64,000 nucleotides of DNA, from assembly GCA_038503075.1 (NCBI GenBank), contig JBCAML010000015.1, positions 558,001 to 622,000 of the forward strand, in the 5' to 3' direction. The notes beneath the pieces are model-generated. The model was not told where the DNA came from. It worked only from the letters and a program-made list of their open reading frames with translations, and did no database searches. This stretch comes from Gyromitra esculenta (taxonomy: Eukaryota; Ascomycota; Pezizomycetes; Pezizales; Discinaceae). The translations under genes were made by a program, and so were the position numbers. Shown piece by piece: positions 1 through 9,262 of the stretch. How positions within the stretch are numbered: the first letter of the stretch is position 1; each line of letters starts with the position of its first letter.

Positions 1-948
1 CAATTCCAAAATGATAGACGCTGGTCTCATCAACCTCAACATCCTTCCTTTTCGAGGTCCAGTCCAGCATGGATGACTACTTCGGAACATGATCAGCAAT
101 ATTCACGCCATAAGTCCGACATTTCTCCCACTCTACAGTCAATTACTATTCCTCATCCAACTCCTCCAAGTTCGACCCATTCCAACTCGCCGGTCAATAA
201 CTTCAACTCTGATGGAGGTCTGCAGGCCACCATGACGCCAGTAGACAATTTATCTCCTCTAGATACTTTGATCACGGATAACACAGCAGAAGCCCATGGC
301 CAGTACACACCCCCGTCCGATAGCCCTGCAGTTCAAAATCCAGCCCTTTTCAGCGGTTCTGGTTCCGGCAACAACTCTAGCCATCCCCAGAGGACTACCC
401 GGTCGAAACGAGGATCGGCGAAATCTGGATCATCTAACTCTCGTAGATCGAAGAGGAATGGCGGTGAAGGATCTGTAGTCGAGCAGGAGGAGAATGTGAA
501 TGACGTGAAGAGGAGAAGATTTCTCGAGCGCAACAGGGTTGCTGCGAGCAAGTGTCGTCTGAAGAAGAAGCAATGGATGCAAGAGCTTGAGACAAATGCC
601 CGCAAGGCGCAATCAGACTCCAAACATCTGCATGGGATGGTTGGTATTTTGAGGGAAGAATTGCTGCGCTTGAAGGGCGAGCTTTTGAAGCATTCTAGCT
701 GTGGCTGTGAGCAGATCTCAACATACCTCCTGAACGAGGCCGCAAAGGTTGCCGAGGGAGCACATAGGTCGATGGCAGCATTGCAGCAAAACGCAAATCA
801 AATTTCCGTCTCTCAGCTTCAGTACAGCAACCACAGCGAAAGCTCAGAGCAGTTCGACGATGACGATATGATTGATATGGAGGAAGATGATGCAGATCTA
901 CACGATCCTCCTAGCGGCGGCGGAGGCGGCAGCGAACGTAGCGGTTAA
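1..948 (+). CDS. bZIP transcription factor (Atf/CREB type), 5' partial
   Basis: The frame is open from the first base of the window to the TAA at 946-948, so 315 residues of the C-terminal part are seen; the first ATG inside the window (73) need not be the true start. A Ser/Thr/Pro-rich region is followed by a basic region with the bZIP signature N-x-V-A-A-S-K-C-R (about 530-560) and a leucine-zipper stretch with Leu at roughly heptad spacing, then an acidic and Gly-rich tail. The ERNRVAASKCR core with KKKQW right after it resembles fungal Atf1/AtfA-like stress regulators (established family pattern). Such proteins bind CRE-like DNA sites as dimers in the nucleus. Which paralogue this is cannot be told without the N-terminal half. 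The family is sure, the subtype is not. Confidence 0.85.
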   Translation, partial: QFQNDRRWSHQPQHPSFSRSSPAWMTTSEHDQQYSRHKSDISPTLQSITIPHPTPPSSTHSNSPVNNFNSDGGLQATMTPVDNLSPLDTLITDNTAEAHGQYTPPSDSPAVQNPALFSGSGSGNNSSHPQRTTRSKRGSAKSGSSNSRRSKRNGGEGSVVEQEENVNDVKRRRFLERNRVAASKCRLKKKQWMQELETNARKAQSDSKHLHGMVGILREELLRLKGELLKHSSCGCEQISTYLLNEAAKVAEGAHRSMAALQQNANQISVSQLQYSNHSESSEQFDDDDMIDMEEDDADLHDPPSGGGGGSERSG

Positions 949-2978
949 AAAATAATCTTTTTTTTACCTTCCTTTGCTGTGTCAAAAGCATGATCAGGAG
1001 TACGCGCGTTTGGGTTGCTCGATTTTACGCTGCTTCCTAATTTCCCCCGCCGATCTTTTTTCTCGTCAATCTCCCTTGGCTGGGCTTCTTTTCTTGTTCA
1101 ATAAGCTTCAGTGAAACACACTGATTTTATTTATTCACTTCACGAGTGCTTATGCATTTGAGATGAAGATGGGAAGACTTCAAATCATCTTGCGGAAGAC
1201 TCAAATCCGGGCCCTTGCCTGTAGATATAACGTTTGTTCTGTTTTTCTTCGGTTTGTTTCCTTTTTTTTTCTTTCCCTTCCGTATAATTACACCATCACG
1301 ATGAAACACGAGGATGGGCATGAATATTGCTGTAAGTAAAAATGGGCAGCAGGAGTTATAAGGGTTTATTCGTTTTAACACGGTTTTTTGGATTTTCCTT
1401 TTGGATGGTTTTCATTTTTGACAACTTTTATAAAAGCAGAGAGAGGAAAGTAAACTTGTTGCTATGCTCTCTGCGATACTTTTTTTTTTTTTTTAGGGAA
1501 GGGGAACTGGGTGGTTGTCTGCGTAATATTTCAAGACAAGTTAGGAAAAAATATATAATGGATGCAAACGCAGCTATCTAGCTATCCCAGCCCGGCTATT
1601 AGAAAGGGCTGGAAGATGTATTGGGAACAGAATTCTGGGTAGGAAGGCTACTTGATAACGCACTACAGTTCTTGCCGGTCGACTTGATTTAATCGTAACG
1701 TTAATAGGGCCATTGATCAGCGCATGCATGTGCACCACCAATGGACGAGGGGAGGGCAGGAAACACTTGGGATGGAAGCTTTCGGAGAGTTTTCTTGAAA
1801 GGGGGTGATTCCTAGTGGGGGAGCTCGAGGGATTCTCAAAGATTCCATGCGGACTGGGGTGAACTGCATAGAGCAGCAAGCCGTGACGCAAGAGCGTCAT
1901 GTGATAGGCATTCCTTGAGCCTCTCTGTCACGCTTAATGATGAATGCCAAGACAAGCCTCGTCCTACCGGCTTGAAGGAAGCAGTGATTTTTTTTCCCGT
2001 TTTCTCCCCCCCTCCTCTAACATTTCCACCACTCTACCTTGGTTCCTCGCCGGTCGAGAGGAAAAAGGAGAAGAGTATTTTTATTTTTTTGCCAGGTCAT
2101 CTACATGCTTTACCGCCGGCAAACAAACACGGGAGCATCGGAGCGGGAAAAAAGAAAAACAGATCGAGAGACGTGTGAAAATTTGGAACCCAAAGGGAGG
2201 ACTGTTATTGGCTCGTCAAAAAGCCTTTTTTGAGGAAGATTCTAGCAGTTGTTGGATTGGCCACAGCACAGAGCCCCCTGTCAGTAGAGCAGAGTAGAGT
2301 ACTGTACAACCCCCAGTTTCTCGATCTTTTTTTTCTTTTCACCATACACTGTATTTGTTAAAAAAAAATAAAGTTTGTGACGTGGGTTAAGTCAACCTCG
2401 GCAGCAACCCCCCAGTTAACAGCACAATTCCCCAACCCACAATCATGTACAAGGCCCAGGCATAAAGTGACCGAACAGTAGGGGTCTGCATTTAGGACAG
2501 AACACCATAAGGATGGTTAATAATAATAAATAGCTACAATCACAATTTTATGCCGACACATGCAGATCCAGAGTAATAAGATAAGTGACACAGTGACTTT
2601 TTGCCTTCGTGGCTGAGTCACTCAACCACAGCGATTAACCATGGAGGTCAACTAAAAGGATAATCAACAATAAGATGAAAATCGCTACCTTTTTTTTCCC
2701 CCCCCTTGCTTTTTTTTCTCTAAAATTCATCTATGGATTGTACTTTTTTTTTTTTTACCAAGTAACGGTTTTTTTTTTTTTCTTTCGATTCTTTCTTAGT
2801 TTTGGGCAGCATTGGGTGTAGGGGAAGCCTCTTGACTGGTTGGTTATCCCTGATGTTGGTTTTGTAGAGTAGTGAGCCAAGATCGCTCTCGCGCGCCTGC
2901 TTTTCCTGCAGACCCATACCTACCCGTTCGCTCACTTTATGCCTAGGCCTTGTACATAGTAGATAACAGTCTCACGTT

Positions 2979-3003
2979 GGTCGGTCGATCGGTCGGTCGG
3001 TCG
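2979..3003. repeat. GGTC tetranucleotide repeat
   Basis: About six GGTC units with one interruption (GATC). It is a plain microsatellite in the intergenic region. Confidence 0.8.
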
Positions 3004-3138
3004 CCAGGCGGGGGAAAAAACGTGGGATGGTTGATAGTCCCATAATTCTCCGATAGAGAAGGGGGGGAAAACAAAGGAAACAAAGAAAGAAAGAAAAGGA
3101 AGAAAACAGGTAATCGGGGAGTTGTATACGCCATACGC

Positions 3139-3171
3139 CATACACATACGTATACGTGTACGTATACGTAC
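3139..3171. repeat. 33-bp alternating purine/pyrimidine tract
   Basis: Bases alternate strictly between pyrimidine and purine for 33 positions, made of ACGTAT-like palindromic units. Such a tract is able to form Z-DNA or cruciforms; whether it does in vivo is unknown. Confidence 0.75.
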
Positions 3172-3695
3172 CCTTTATGAACGTGAGCGATGATCGAGGG
3201 ATATTCTCCCCCACCCCCATCCCCCCTCACATACATGTAGTTAAAGCTTGTTGTCAATGATTGTCGCTACTGGTTTGGTTAGGGAGTCCCGCCGGTTGCC
3301 CATAACTGGTAGTGTGTGTGGGGTATAGTATAGTAGAGTAGAGCAGAGTAGACTAAACTCCACTTCCATCGAGATCTGGGGAGTATTCGCTAGAGATGGG
3401 GTTTGTGGTTTTGATCAACAGGATAGGGGGATATCTGGCCCGGTTAACGATACACTAATTCCAGGCAGAGAGTACATGTACATAAGCATCGAATGCCTAA
3501 TCGAGCCGACGCGCTGGGAATAATTGCATCTGCCGTGAGCCCGCCGCAGTATAGTGCTGGCTGCTCGTGTTAGGGCTGAGACAGTCTTGCTCGGGGGGCT
3601 GCAGCAGAGACATGAGACATCACTCATGCACTGCAGCTGTCACATCAATTTCTTTTGTACATAAAACCACAGCCACAGCTACATGTAACATCTAT

Positions 3696-5486
3696 CTAAT
3701 ACCCGTCCCCACTGACCCACTGAATATACCCTTCTGGCCCCCTCTCCGTCTTCCTCCCCAGTATGTCGAGAACCTTCTCCCTGACCCCCGCCTTCCCGTT
3801 CCGTCCGTCCACAAACAGCCCCACCAGGTCGTCCTCCACAAACTTCGAGTGCGCCAACACGCTCCTCACTTCGTCTTCCGTCGGCAGGCCCAGGCCCGCG
3901 TGCGGGTACGCGGCGTACTCGGTGCCCCCGCCGCCGGCTCTGAGCAGCTCCAGTCGCAGCTCGCCGGGCTCCGGGGTCACGAACGCTTCTGCGTCTGCGT
4001 CTGTCACGCCCTCGAGGGTGGCCGGGGTCCAGTTCGGCCGGTCGGTGGATCTGTCGCCGAGCACGGCGGTGACGCCCGTGACGAAGTCCGGGTGTCGCAT
4101 GAACCGCGCGGCGACGGAGTGTTCGCGCTGGAAGGCCTCGCTGATGTTCCATTCGGGGCTGAGGCCGAGACGCATCAGGCGCAGCGTGACGCGGACCGAG
4201 GTGGGGGAGCGGGCGTGCAGTGTGGCGAGGACGTTGTCTGCCCAGGACGTGTTCTCGGCTTCGAGGGCGTGGAGGATCTGCTCGACTGTGTTGAAGGAGA
4301 AGCAGCTGTTGGGAGTGTTAGTTTATATTGCAGGCAGAGTAGTGGAGAGGGAGTGGAGAAGGGAACTGTACCGGTCAATGGCTTCACGGACCTCGCCCGC
4401 GAGCTGGATGGGCTCGTCAGGGAGACCGGTGACAAACTCCTCGATGGTGTTGTTGACGATGCCCCATTTCTCTCCCTGCGGCGCATAGTCGTCAAAATTC
4501 AGCTCCGACAGGCGCTGCTCCAGGTCCGGCAGACTCGAAGAATGTAGATAATGTGTAGCAATCCCCGCATACCTAATCCCCCCATCCTCCAGTATCAGTC
4601 TCTGCACCGCCCAAACGTAGAAAAAAAAAGACCACATACAGCGTCTGCACCCCCACCAACGTCTCCCCCGTCAGCGCCAAATACGTCCCAACCTGCCCGT
4701 CCAGCCGCGGCAAGAAGAAGCTGCCTCCCACGTCCGGAAAAAACCCAATCTTGGTCTCGGGCATCGCGAACCGCGTCCTCTCGGTCGCGATGCGGAACGG
4801 GGCGTGCACGCTGAGCCCGACCCCGCCGCCCATGGTGATGCCGTCCATGAACGCGATGTACGGCTTCCGGTACGTGGCGATGAGGTGGTCGAGTCTGTAT
4901 TCGAGCGCAAAGTAGTCGATCGCTTTCTGCACGCCTTCTTCCTTTTCTCTTTCTATTTCTTCTTCGCTGGCGCCGGCTGTGGCTGGCTTGCTGAGCTCGG
5001 CTGCGAGCGCTTGCACATCCCCGCCTACGCAGAGCGCTTTCTCGCCGGCGCCTTTGAGGATGATGATGTTTGCGAGTTGCGAGTTCTCCCATTGCTGCTG
5101 GGGGTCAGTCCTCGAGAGCGTTCTTTCGGCGGCGGGGGGGACGAACCTGCAGGCGGGGAACAATCTTCCGTGCCATTGATCCATCGAGCGCATTGTGTTT
5201 CTTCGGCCTGTTCAGTTCGATCGTGCGCACGCCGAGGCTGGAATTGAACAGGACGTCGTCTGGATTGTCGCCCTCCTGCTCTCTGATCACTGGCATCGCC
5301 GGCGAGGTCGACATCTGGTTCTTGTCAGTGAGCGGGCTGGACTGCGGAGTAGTGAGAGGGGGGGCATACTTTTTGGTGGAGGACTGCGGGATTGAGGATT
5401 TTTGCACGCAGCGGCATCGCCAGTCGCGGTCTGCAGAGGAGGCGCAGAGAGGTCGCTCGGGCGCAGAAACCGGGTTTTAGCAGCAT
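3696..5486 (-). CDS. 3-hydroxyisobutyryl-CoA hydrolase, mitochondrial
   Basis: Crotonase-fold thioesterase of valine catabolism, converting 3-hydroxyisobutyryl-CoA to 3-hydroxyisobutyrate and CoA in the mitochondrial matrix. Five exons, complement(join(3696..4305,4372..4572,4640..5097,5147..5320,5370..5486)), give 519 residues; the introns are 49-67 nt and all phases agree. The first residues (MLLKPGFCARATSLRLLCR) are Arg-rich and without acidic residues, like a mitochondrial presequence, which supports the start at 5486. Family hallmarks: RTIELNRPKKHNALD near the front, AGEKALCVGGDVQAL, MDGITMGGGVGLSVH and the catalytic-loop region PETKIGFFPDVGG; the C-terminal half has the MRLGLSPEWNISEAF segment. 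The acceptor of exon 3 could also be 3 nt further on (5094), removing one Gln. Third codon positions are strongly G/C. It lies head-to-tail behind uL4m. Confidence 0.93.
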
Positions 5487-5784
5487 GCGGAGGGCGGTGT
5501 GTGAATAGGGGCGGTGTGGTGGTGGTGGGGTGGTGGTGGTGGGGATGGGGAGGGATGGCTGTCGGGATGTCGGGATGTCGGATGGTTGTCGGGATTCGGG
5601 TGTTGCTGGACTGCCCGCAGCCGATGTTGGCCGGGCACTTGCAAAGTCACACCAATGATGGAACGGAGGGAATACATCACAGTAGCTGCACGCAATTGCA
5701 ATTTCACAGGTACAGTGCTGGGTCTGCGGTCTATGGGTCTTTTGTATGCTATTTACAGAGTACTGGCTGCTTTCCTTATGCTGT

Positions 5785-6916
5785 CTATGCAGCTGCATTG
5801 CCGTGCTCCTGCTGGAACCACAGCAGGGCCTCTCTCTCAATCACAATCCTCCCCATTTCCAGCTGTGGCGTATACCGTCAGTGATGTCTCTCCAGATAGT
5901 GGTAAAACAGTCTGCTCAGACAGACCAAAAGACAGCAGGCAGAGAAAAGTGCCTGGTGGGGGGGAAGCGTATATGTATATAAAAAAAACTCACAATATCC
6001 TTGACATCCACCTCCTCCTTCAGCAGCACCCTCCCCTCTCTCCCCAGTCCCTTCATCGCCTCCTTCAGGTTCGGCCTCTCCTCAGCTACAACCAGCGTGC
6101 TCCGCCCGTGCTCGTTCCCCCACGCGTTCTGCCGCATGATGCTGACCACCAGTCCCGGATCCGGCTCGTTGACCTCCATCTCGTCCTCCACAACCAGCAG
6201 CTGGTCGCGCCGGTAGCGGTAGCTGAGCGCCGTGCGCCACGCCAGGTCGTATATCTTCCGCGGCAGCTTCGTGCTGAAGTCGCGCGGTTTGGGGCCGAAA
6301 GCGACACCGCCGCCACGCAGCATGGGCGAGTCGCGGTCGCCGAGACGCGCTCTGCCCGTGCCCTTCTGGGGACGGAGTTTGTGCGAGGAGCCGTGGACTT
6401 CGCGGCGCCACTTGGTGGACGCGAGACCGAGACGGTGCGAGTCGCCCTCGAAGACGATGGCGCGGTGCAGGATGTCGCGGCGGAGGGGCGCGTAGAGGAA
6501 GGTGGAGGGGAAGGGCTCGAAGCGGGAGGGCTCCAGCGAGGGGAACTTGTAGAGGGTCGTGAGGACCGTGGGGGCTGGCGGGGGAGGTTAGATATCGTGA
6601 TATTTATATACACACATGGACCTGAGCAAACTTACGTTTCCGGTAGGCAAAGGAGGGAGGGACTGGGGGGTCTGCAGGCAGGATCTTGATGGCCGCAGAC
6701 ACCGCCGGAGAGGCTTCTGTGTCTGCTTCTGTAGCCATTGACCGCTGGCCGGGAATAGCGAATGCCTGCGACAGCCGTTATATTATCGTCAGTACATCAA
6801 TGATAGCGGGGCCACAAAAGACAGAAAAGCACCTTCACCCCCGCGCCCGCGCCCGCCATCGCCCGCCGCACGCAGCCTCCAAGCCCGTTCCTGATCCCAG
6901 ACATACTCAGAGCCAT
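5785..6916 (-). CDS. mitochondrial ribosomal protein uL4m (MRPL4/YmL6)
   Basis: Protein of the mitochondrial large ribosomal subunit. Exons complement(join(5785..5862,5994..6574,6636..6765,6833..6916)) give 290 residues with consistent phases. The L4 signature is plain: RPQKGTGRARLGDRDSPMLR followed by GGGVAFGPKPRD and the helix LPRKIYDLAWRTALSYRYR. The last exon, found only through splicing, adds a short helical end with MGRIVIEREALLWF. The start at 6916 follows the longest N-terminus compatible with a basic mitochondrial presequence; an alternative ATG lies at 6904. The first donor could be shifted by six bases. The gene faces mL38 across 171 bp, so two mitoribosomal genes share one divergent promoter. 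G/C-rich third positions as in its neighbours. Confidence 0.92.
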
Positions 6917-7087
6917 ATCGATCCGTTGTTCCAGTGTCGGTGCAGCGCTGCAGGCAATCGTGGTGAGGGAAGAAGAGAGCGGCGGTTGAGCAAACCGCCC
7001 CAGGGTTAGGTTACAGCGAAAACTTCCCATCAACGTCCCCCGCCAACGTCCCCCGCCAACCAAACGACCCCCCGCAGAAAAACAGCA
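6917..7087. promoter_or_regulatory. divergent promoter uL4m / mL38
   Basis: Only 171 bp separate the start codons of two mitoribosomal protein genes. It contains AGGGTTAGG (7002-7010), a match to the telomere-like telobox known as a Tbf1-type regulatory site near ribosomal protein genes in several fungi. The shared regulation is inferred from the layout. Confidence 0.6.
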
Positions 7088-8403
7088 ATGTCCCGCCCAA
7101 CAACCCGGTCACTCTCCAGTCTCCGATCCCCCGTCCCCCAAGTCCGCACCTTCCGCACCCTGCGCACCCGCCCCCGCAATGCCGCTGCCACGGCCACCCC
7201 CGCTGCAGCGGACGGCGCCCGCCGCATGCGCACGATCGAGTCCATGCCGTTCCAGACGTACCAGCTCGCGCTGTCGGTGATCCGCCGCGACCGCGCCGAG
7301 AAGCTCGACATGATCAAGGCGGAGCACGAGAAGATGGGCAAGGTCATCAAGTACAAGGGCCTGACGCCCGAGAGCCGCGAGGTCAAGAGCATGGTGCGCT
7401 ATCTGGAGCAGCTGAAGATTAAGGCGGATATTAACAATCCGAGGGTTAAATATAATTTTGATACGGGGCTTAGTGAGTGTTCTCCCCTCCTCCTCCTCCT
7501 CCTCCTCCTCCTCCTCCTCCTCCTCCTCCTCCTCCTCTCCCACCTCCTCTCCCACCCTCTCCCTCTCCCACCTCCTCTCCCACCCTCCCCCCTCCCCCCT
7601 CTCCCTCCCGTGGTGTGCTAACGCAGAGGGTGGCCAGTCGGCATGAACAAGCCCATCTATCGGTACCTCCTAGAACGCAAATGGCGCGCCACGAGACGGC
7701 CGATCTTGATGCAGCGCCTGACACAGATGAACGTGATCCCGGACGTGCTCCCCGGCGTCGAGCCGACGGTCGACGTTCAGGTGCGGTTCAAAGGCCGCGA
7801 TATACAGCCGGGGGCGTTCGTCAAGTCTGCGGACTCGGAGCGACGGCCCACGTTCAAGATCATCCCGTTCAGGCAGGGCGAGAAGCTGTGTACTGTTGTT
7901 GTTGTGGATCCTGGTGAGGATGTCTCCTACTTGCTTTTGTTTGCTGGTTGGCTGGTGGGTGGCTATGGGACGGCGGTGCTGATATGGTATGGTGCGGCAT
8001 AGATGTCCCCGATGTCGCGAAAGACGGCTTCCGCTACCGTCTTCACTGGATCCTGTCGAACGTCGTGATATCCCCTACACAGACCCAGGCGGTCGGCACC
8101 GGCTCCAAGCCCAGCGACGAAATCGCGCCGTATCTGCCGCCGTACGTGCAGAAGGGACTGCCGTACCACCGGTACGCAATGTTTGTGTTCCAGCAGAAGG
8201 ACAACGCGAGGATTGACCCGAAATCGCTGGTGGGGAAGGTGGACCGCGAGAGGTTCAATCTGAGGAGCTTCCAGACGAAACACAGCCTGGCGGCGATTGG
8301 GGCGTATATGTGGAGAGGCCAGTGGGACGAGGGGACGAAGGACGTGATGCAGAGGAATGGGATCGAGGGGTGGGATGTTATGTATACCCGTGTGAAGGAT
8401 TAG
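7088..8403 (+). CDS. mitochondrial ribosomal protein mL38 (MRPL35 family, PEBP-like)
   Basis: Large-subunit mitoribosomal protein with a phosphatidylethanolamine-binding-protein-like fold. Exons join(7088..7472,7629..7913,8003..8403) give 356 residues. The N-terminus is rich in Arg, Ser and Thr, like a targeting sequence. The middle carries MNKPIYRYLLERKWR, typical of fungal mL38, and the second half holds the PEBP-like core: VVVVDPDVPD, FRYRLHWILSNV, GLPYHRYAMFVFQQ. The first intron (7473-7628) is mostly a CTC triplet repeat, and its acceptor (GCAGAG at 7628) was picked by phase, so the junction may be off by a few residues. The second intron (7914-8002) is well supported, joining VDP to DVPD. 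Convergent with IMP1 downstream. Confidence 0.92.
7487..7536 (+). repeat. CTC trinucleotide repeat inside an intron
   Basis: An uninterrupted CTC array of about 50 bp, followed to about 7600 by degenerate CTCCCA/CCTC units. It fills most of the first intron of mL38, acting as a very long polypyrimidine stretch before the acceptor. Confidence 0.85.
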
Positions 8404-8580
8404 GGACACGGGGGTCTGTATTGGGGGGGGGTCTGCAGGGGAATTGGGTGTACAGAATACTTTGTATAGTAGATAAAAGCTGTGTTCTCCGTACCGTTAG
8501 ATGTATATACAGCAATTCCTCAAGGCTTTACCAACATGTCTACCAAGATGTCTATATTCCCAAGTCCGCTTCCACTCCAA

Positions 8581-8609
8581 ACACACACACACACACACAC
8601 ATATATATA
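8581..8609. repeat. AC dinucleotide repeat followed by AT repeat
   Basis: (AC)10 runs directly into (AT)4 in the 224-bp region between the convergent stops of mL38 and IMP1. Simple microsatellite. Confidence 0.9.
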
Positions 8610-8627
8610 CAAAACAGCGACACCCCC

Positions 8628-9262
8628 TCAATCCTCCACAGGCTTCAGCGCATTCTCAAACCACCTTGGATCCGGCCACAGCCTTCCCACCACCTTCCCA
8701 CGCACCAGCGCCAGCGGTACCGGTCCGTAATACCTCGAATCCTTCGAGTACGGCAGATTGTCCCCCGTCGTCCAGCAATGTCCCTCCGGAACCTACCCCC
8801 GTCAGCCCTCCTCTCCCTCTCTTCCCTCTCTCCCTCTCTCCCTCTCTCCCTCTCCCTCCTCTCCTTCCCCCCTCCCCCCACCCCTAGAAAGAAACATACC
8901 TGCACCATCTCCCCCGGCGCCCCCATCGGATCCGTCACCACAAAATCACCCGGCATGCCAATGATCCGCTTACACACATGCACGCCCGGCCCGTCCACGG
9001 GGTGCACATACGACACCAGGTCCCCGACGGCGACCCCGCGACCGCGCGAGTACAGCTTCGAGATGACGATGAAGTCGCCCTCGATGTTGATCGTAGGCAG
9101 CATCGACGCGCCGGACGTGGCCCCGACGCAGTAGAAGTGCTCCCAGAACAGGTGCAGGAAGAAGAAGCCCTGCAGGGTGCCTGCTGCGTAGCGGAGCTGC
9201 TGGGCGAGGATGCGGCGTGGAGGGACAGCGGCGGTGGAGTAGAGGCGGCGGAGGGAACTCAT
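8628..9262 (-). CDS. IMP1: mitochondrial inner membrane protease subunit 1
   Basis: Signal-peptidase-I-like serine protease that removes sorting signals on the outer face of the mitochondrial inner membrane. Exons complement(join(8628..8792,8900..9262)) give 175 residues; the yeast protein is about 190. The catalytic Ser lies in SGASMLPT (Ser53) and the general-base Lys in HVCKRIIGMPGD (Lys98), as in Imp1. One hydrophobic stretch (about 30-48) should be the membrane anchor. The second exon gives VPEGHCWTTGDN and DSRYYGPVPLALVRG, the conserved C-terminal boxes of the S26 family. The 107-nt intron is full of CTCTCCCT-type repeats. The start at 9262 gives a short basic N-terminus; the frame is open upstream, but that sequence looks non-coding. 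It is the fourth consecutive gene of this block with a mitochondrial product. Confidence 0.93.

Larger units (their letters stand above)
949..3695. other. intergenic, no gene recognised
   Basis: This 2.7-kb stretch holds the presumed 3' UTR of the bZIP gene, many poly-T and poly-A tracts, purine-rich runs and simple repeats. Short open frames exist on both strands but show low-complexity composition and no recognisable domain. Three copies of the octamer TACATGTA lie at 3232, 3473 and 3680. Confidence 0.6.

Noticed and set aside
3567..4547. 326-codon frame on the + strand
   Set aside because: It is antisense to the G/C-rich HIBCH exons and has no domain; high GC makes long antisense frames likely.
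5514..6689. 391-codon frame on the + strand
   Set aside because: Antisense to uL4m, which is supported by family motifs and splice phases; the frame is low-complexity at its start.
8310..9134. 274-codon frame on the + strand
   Set aside because: Runs across the end of mL38, the AC repeat and the antisense of IMP1; composition is that of repeats.
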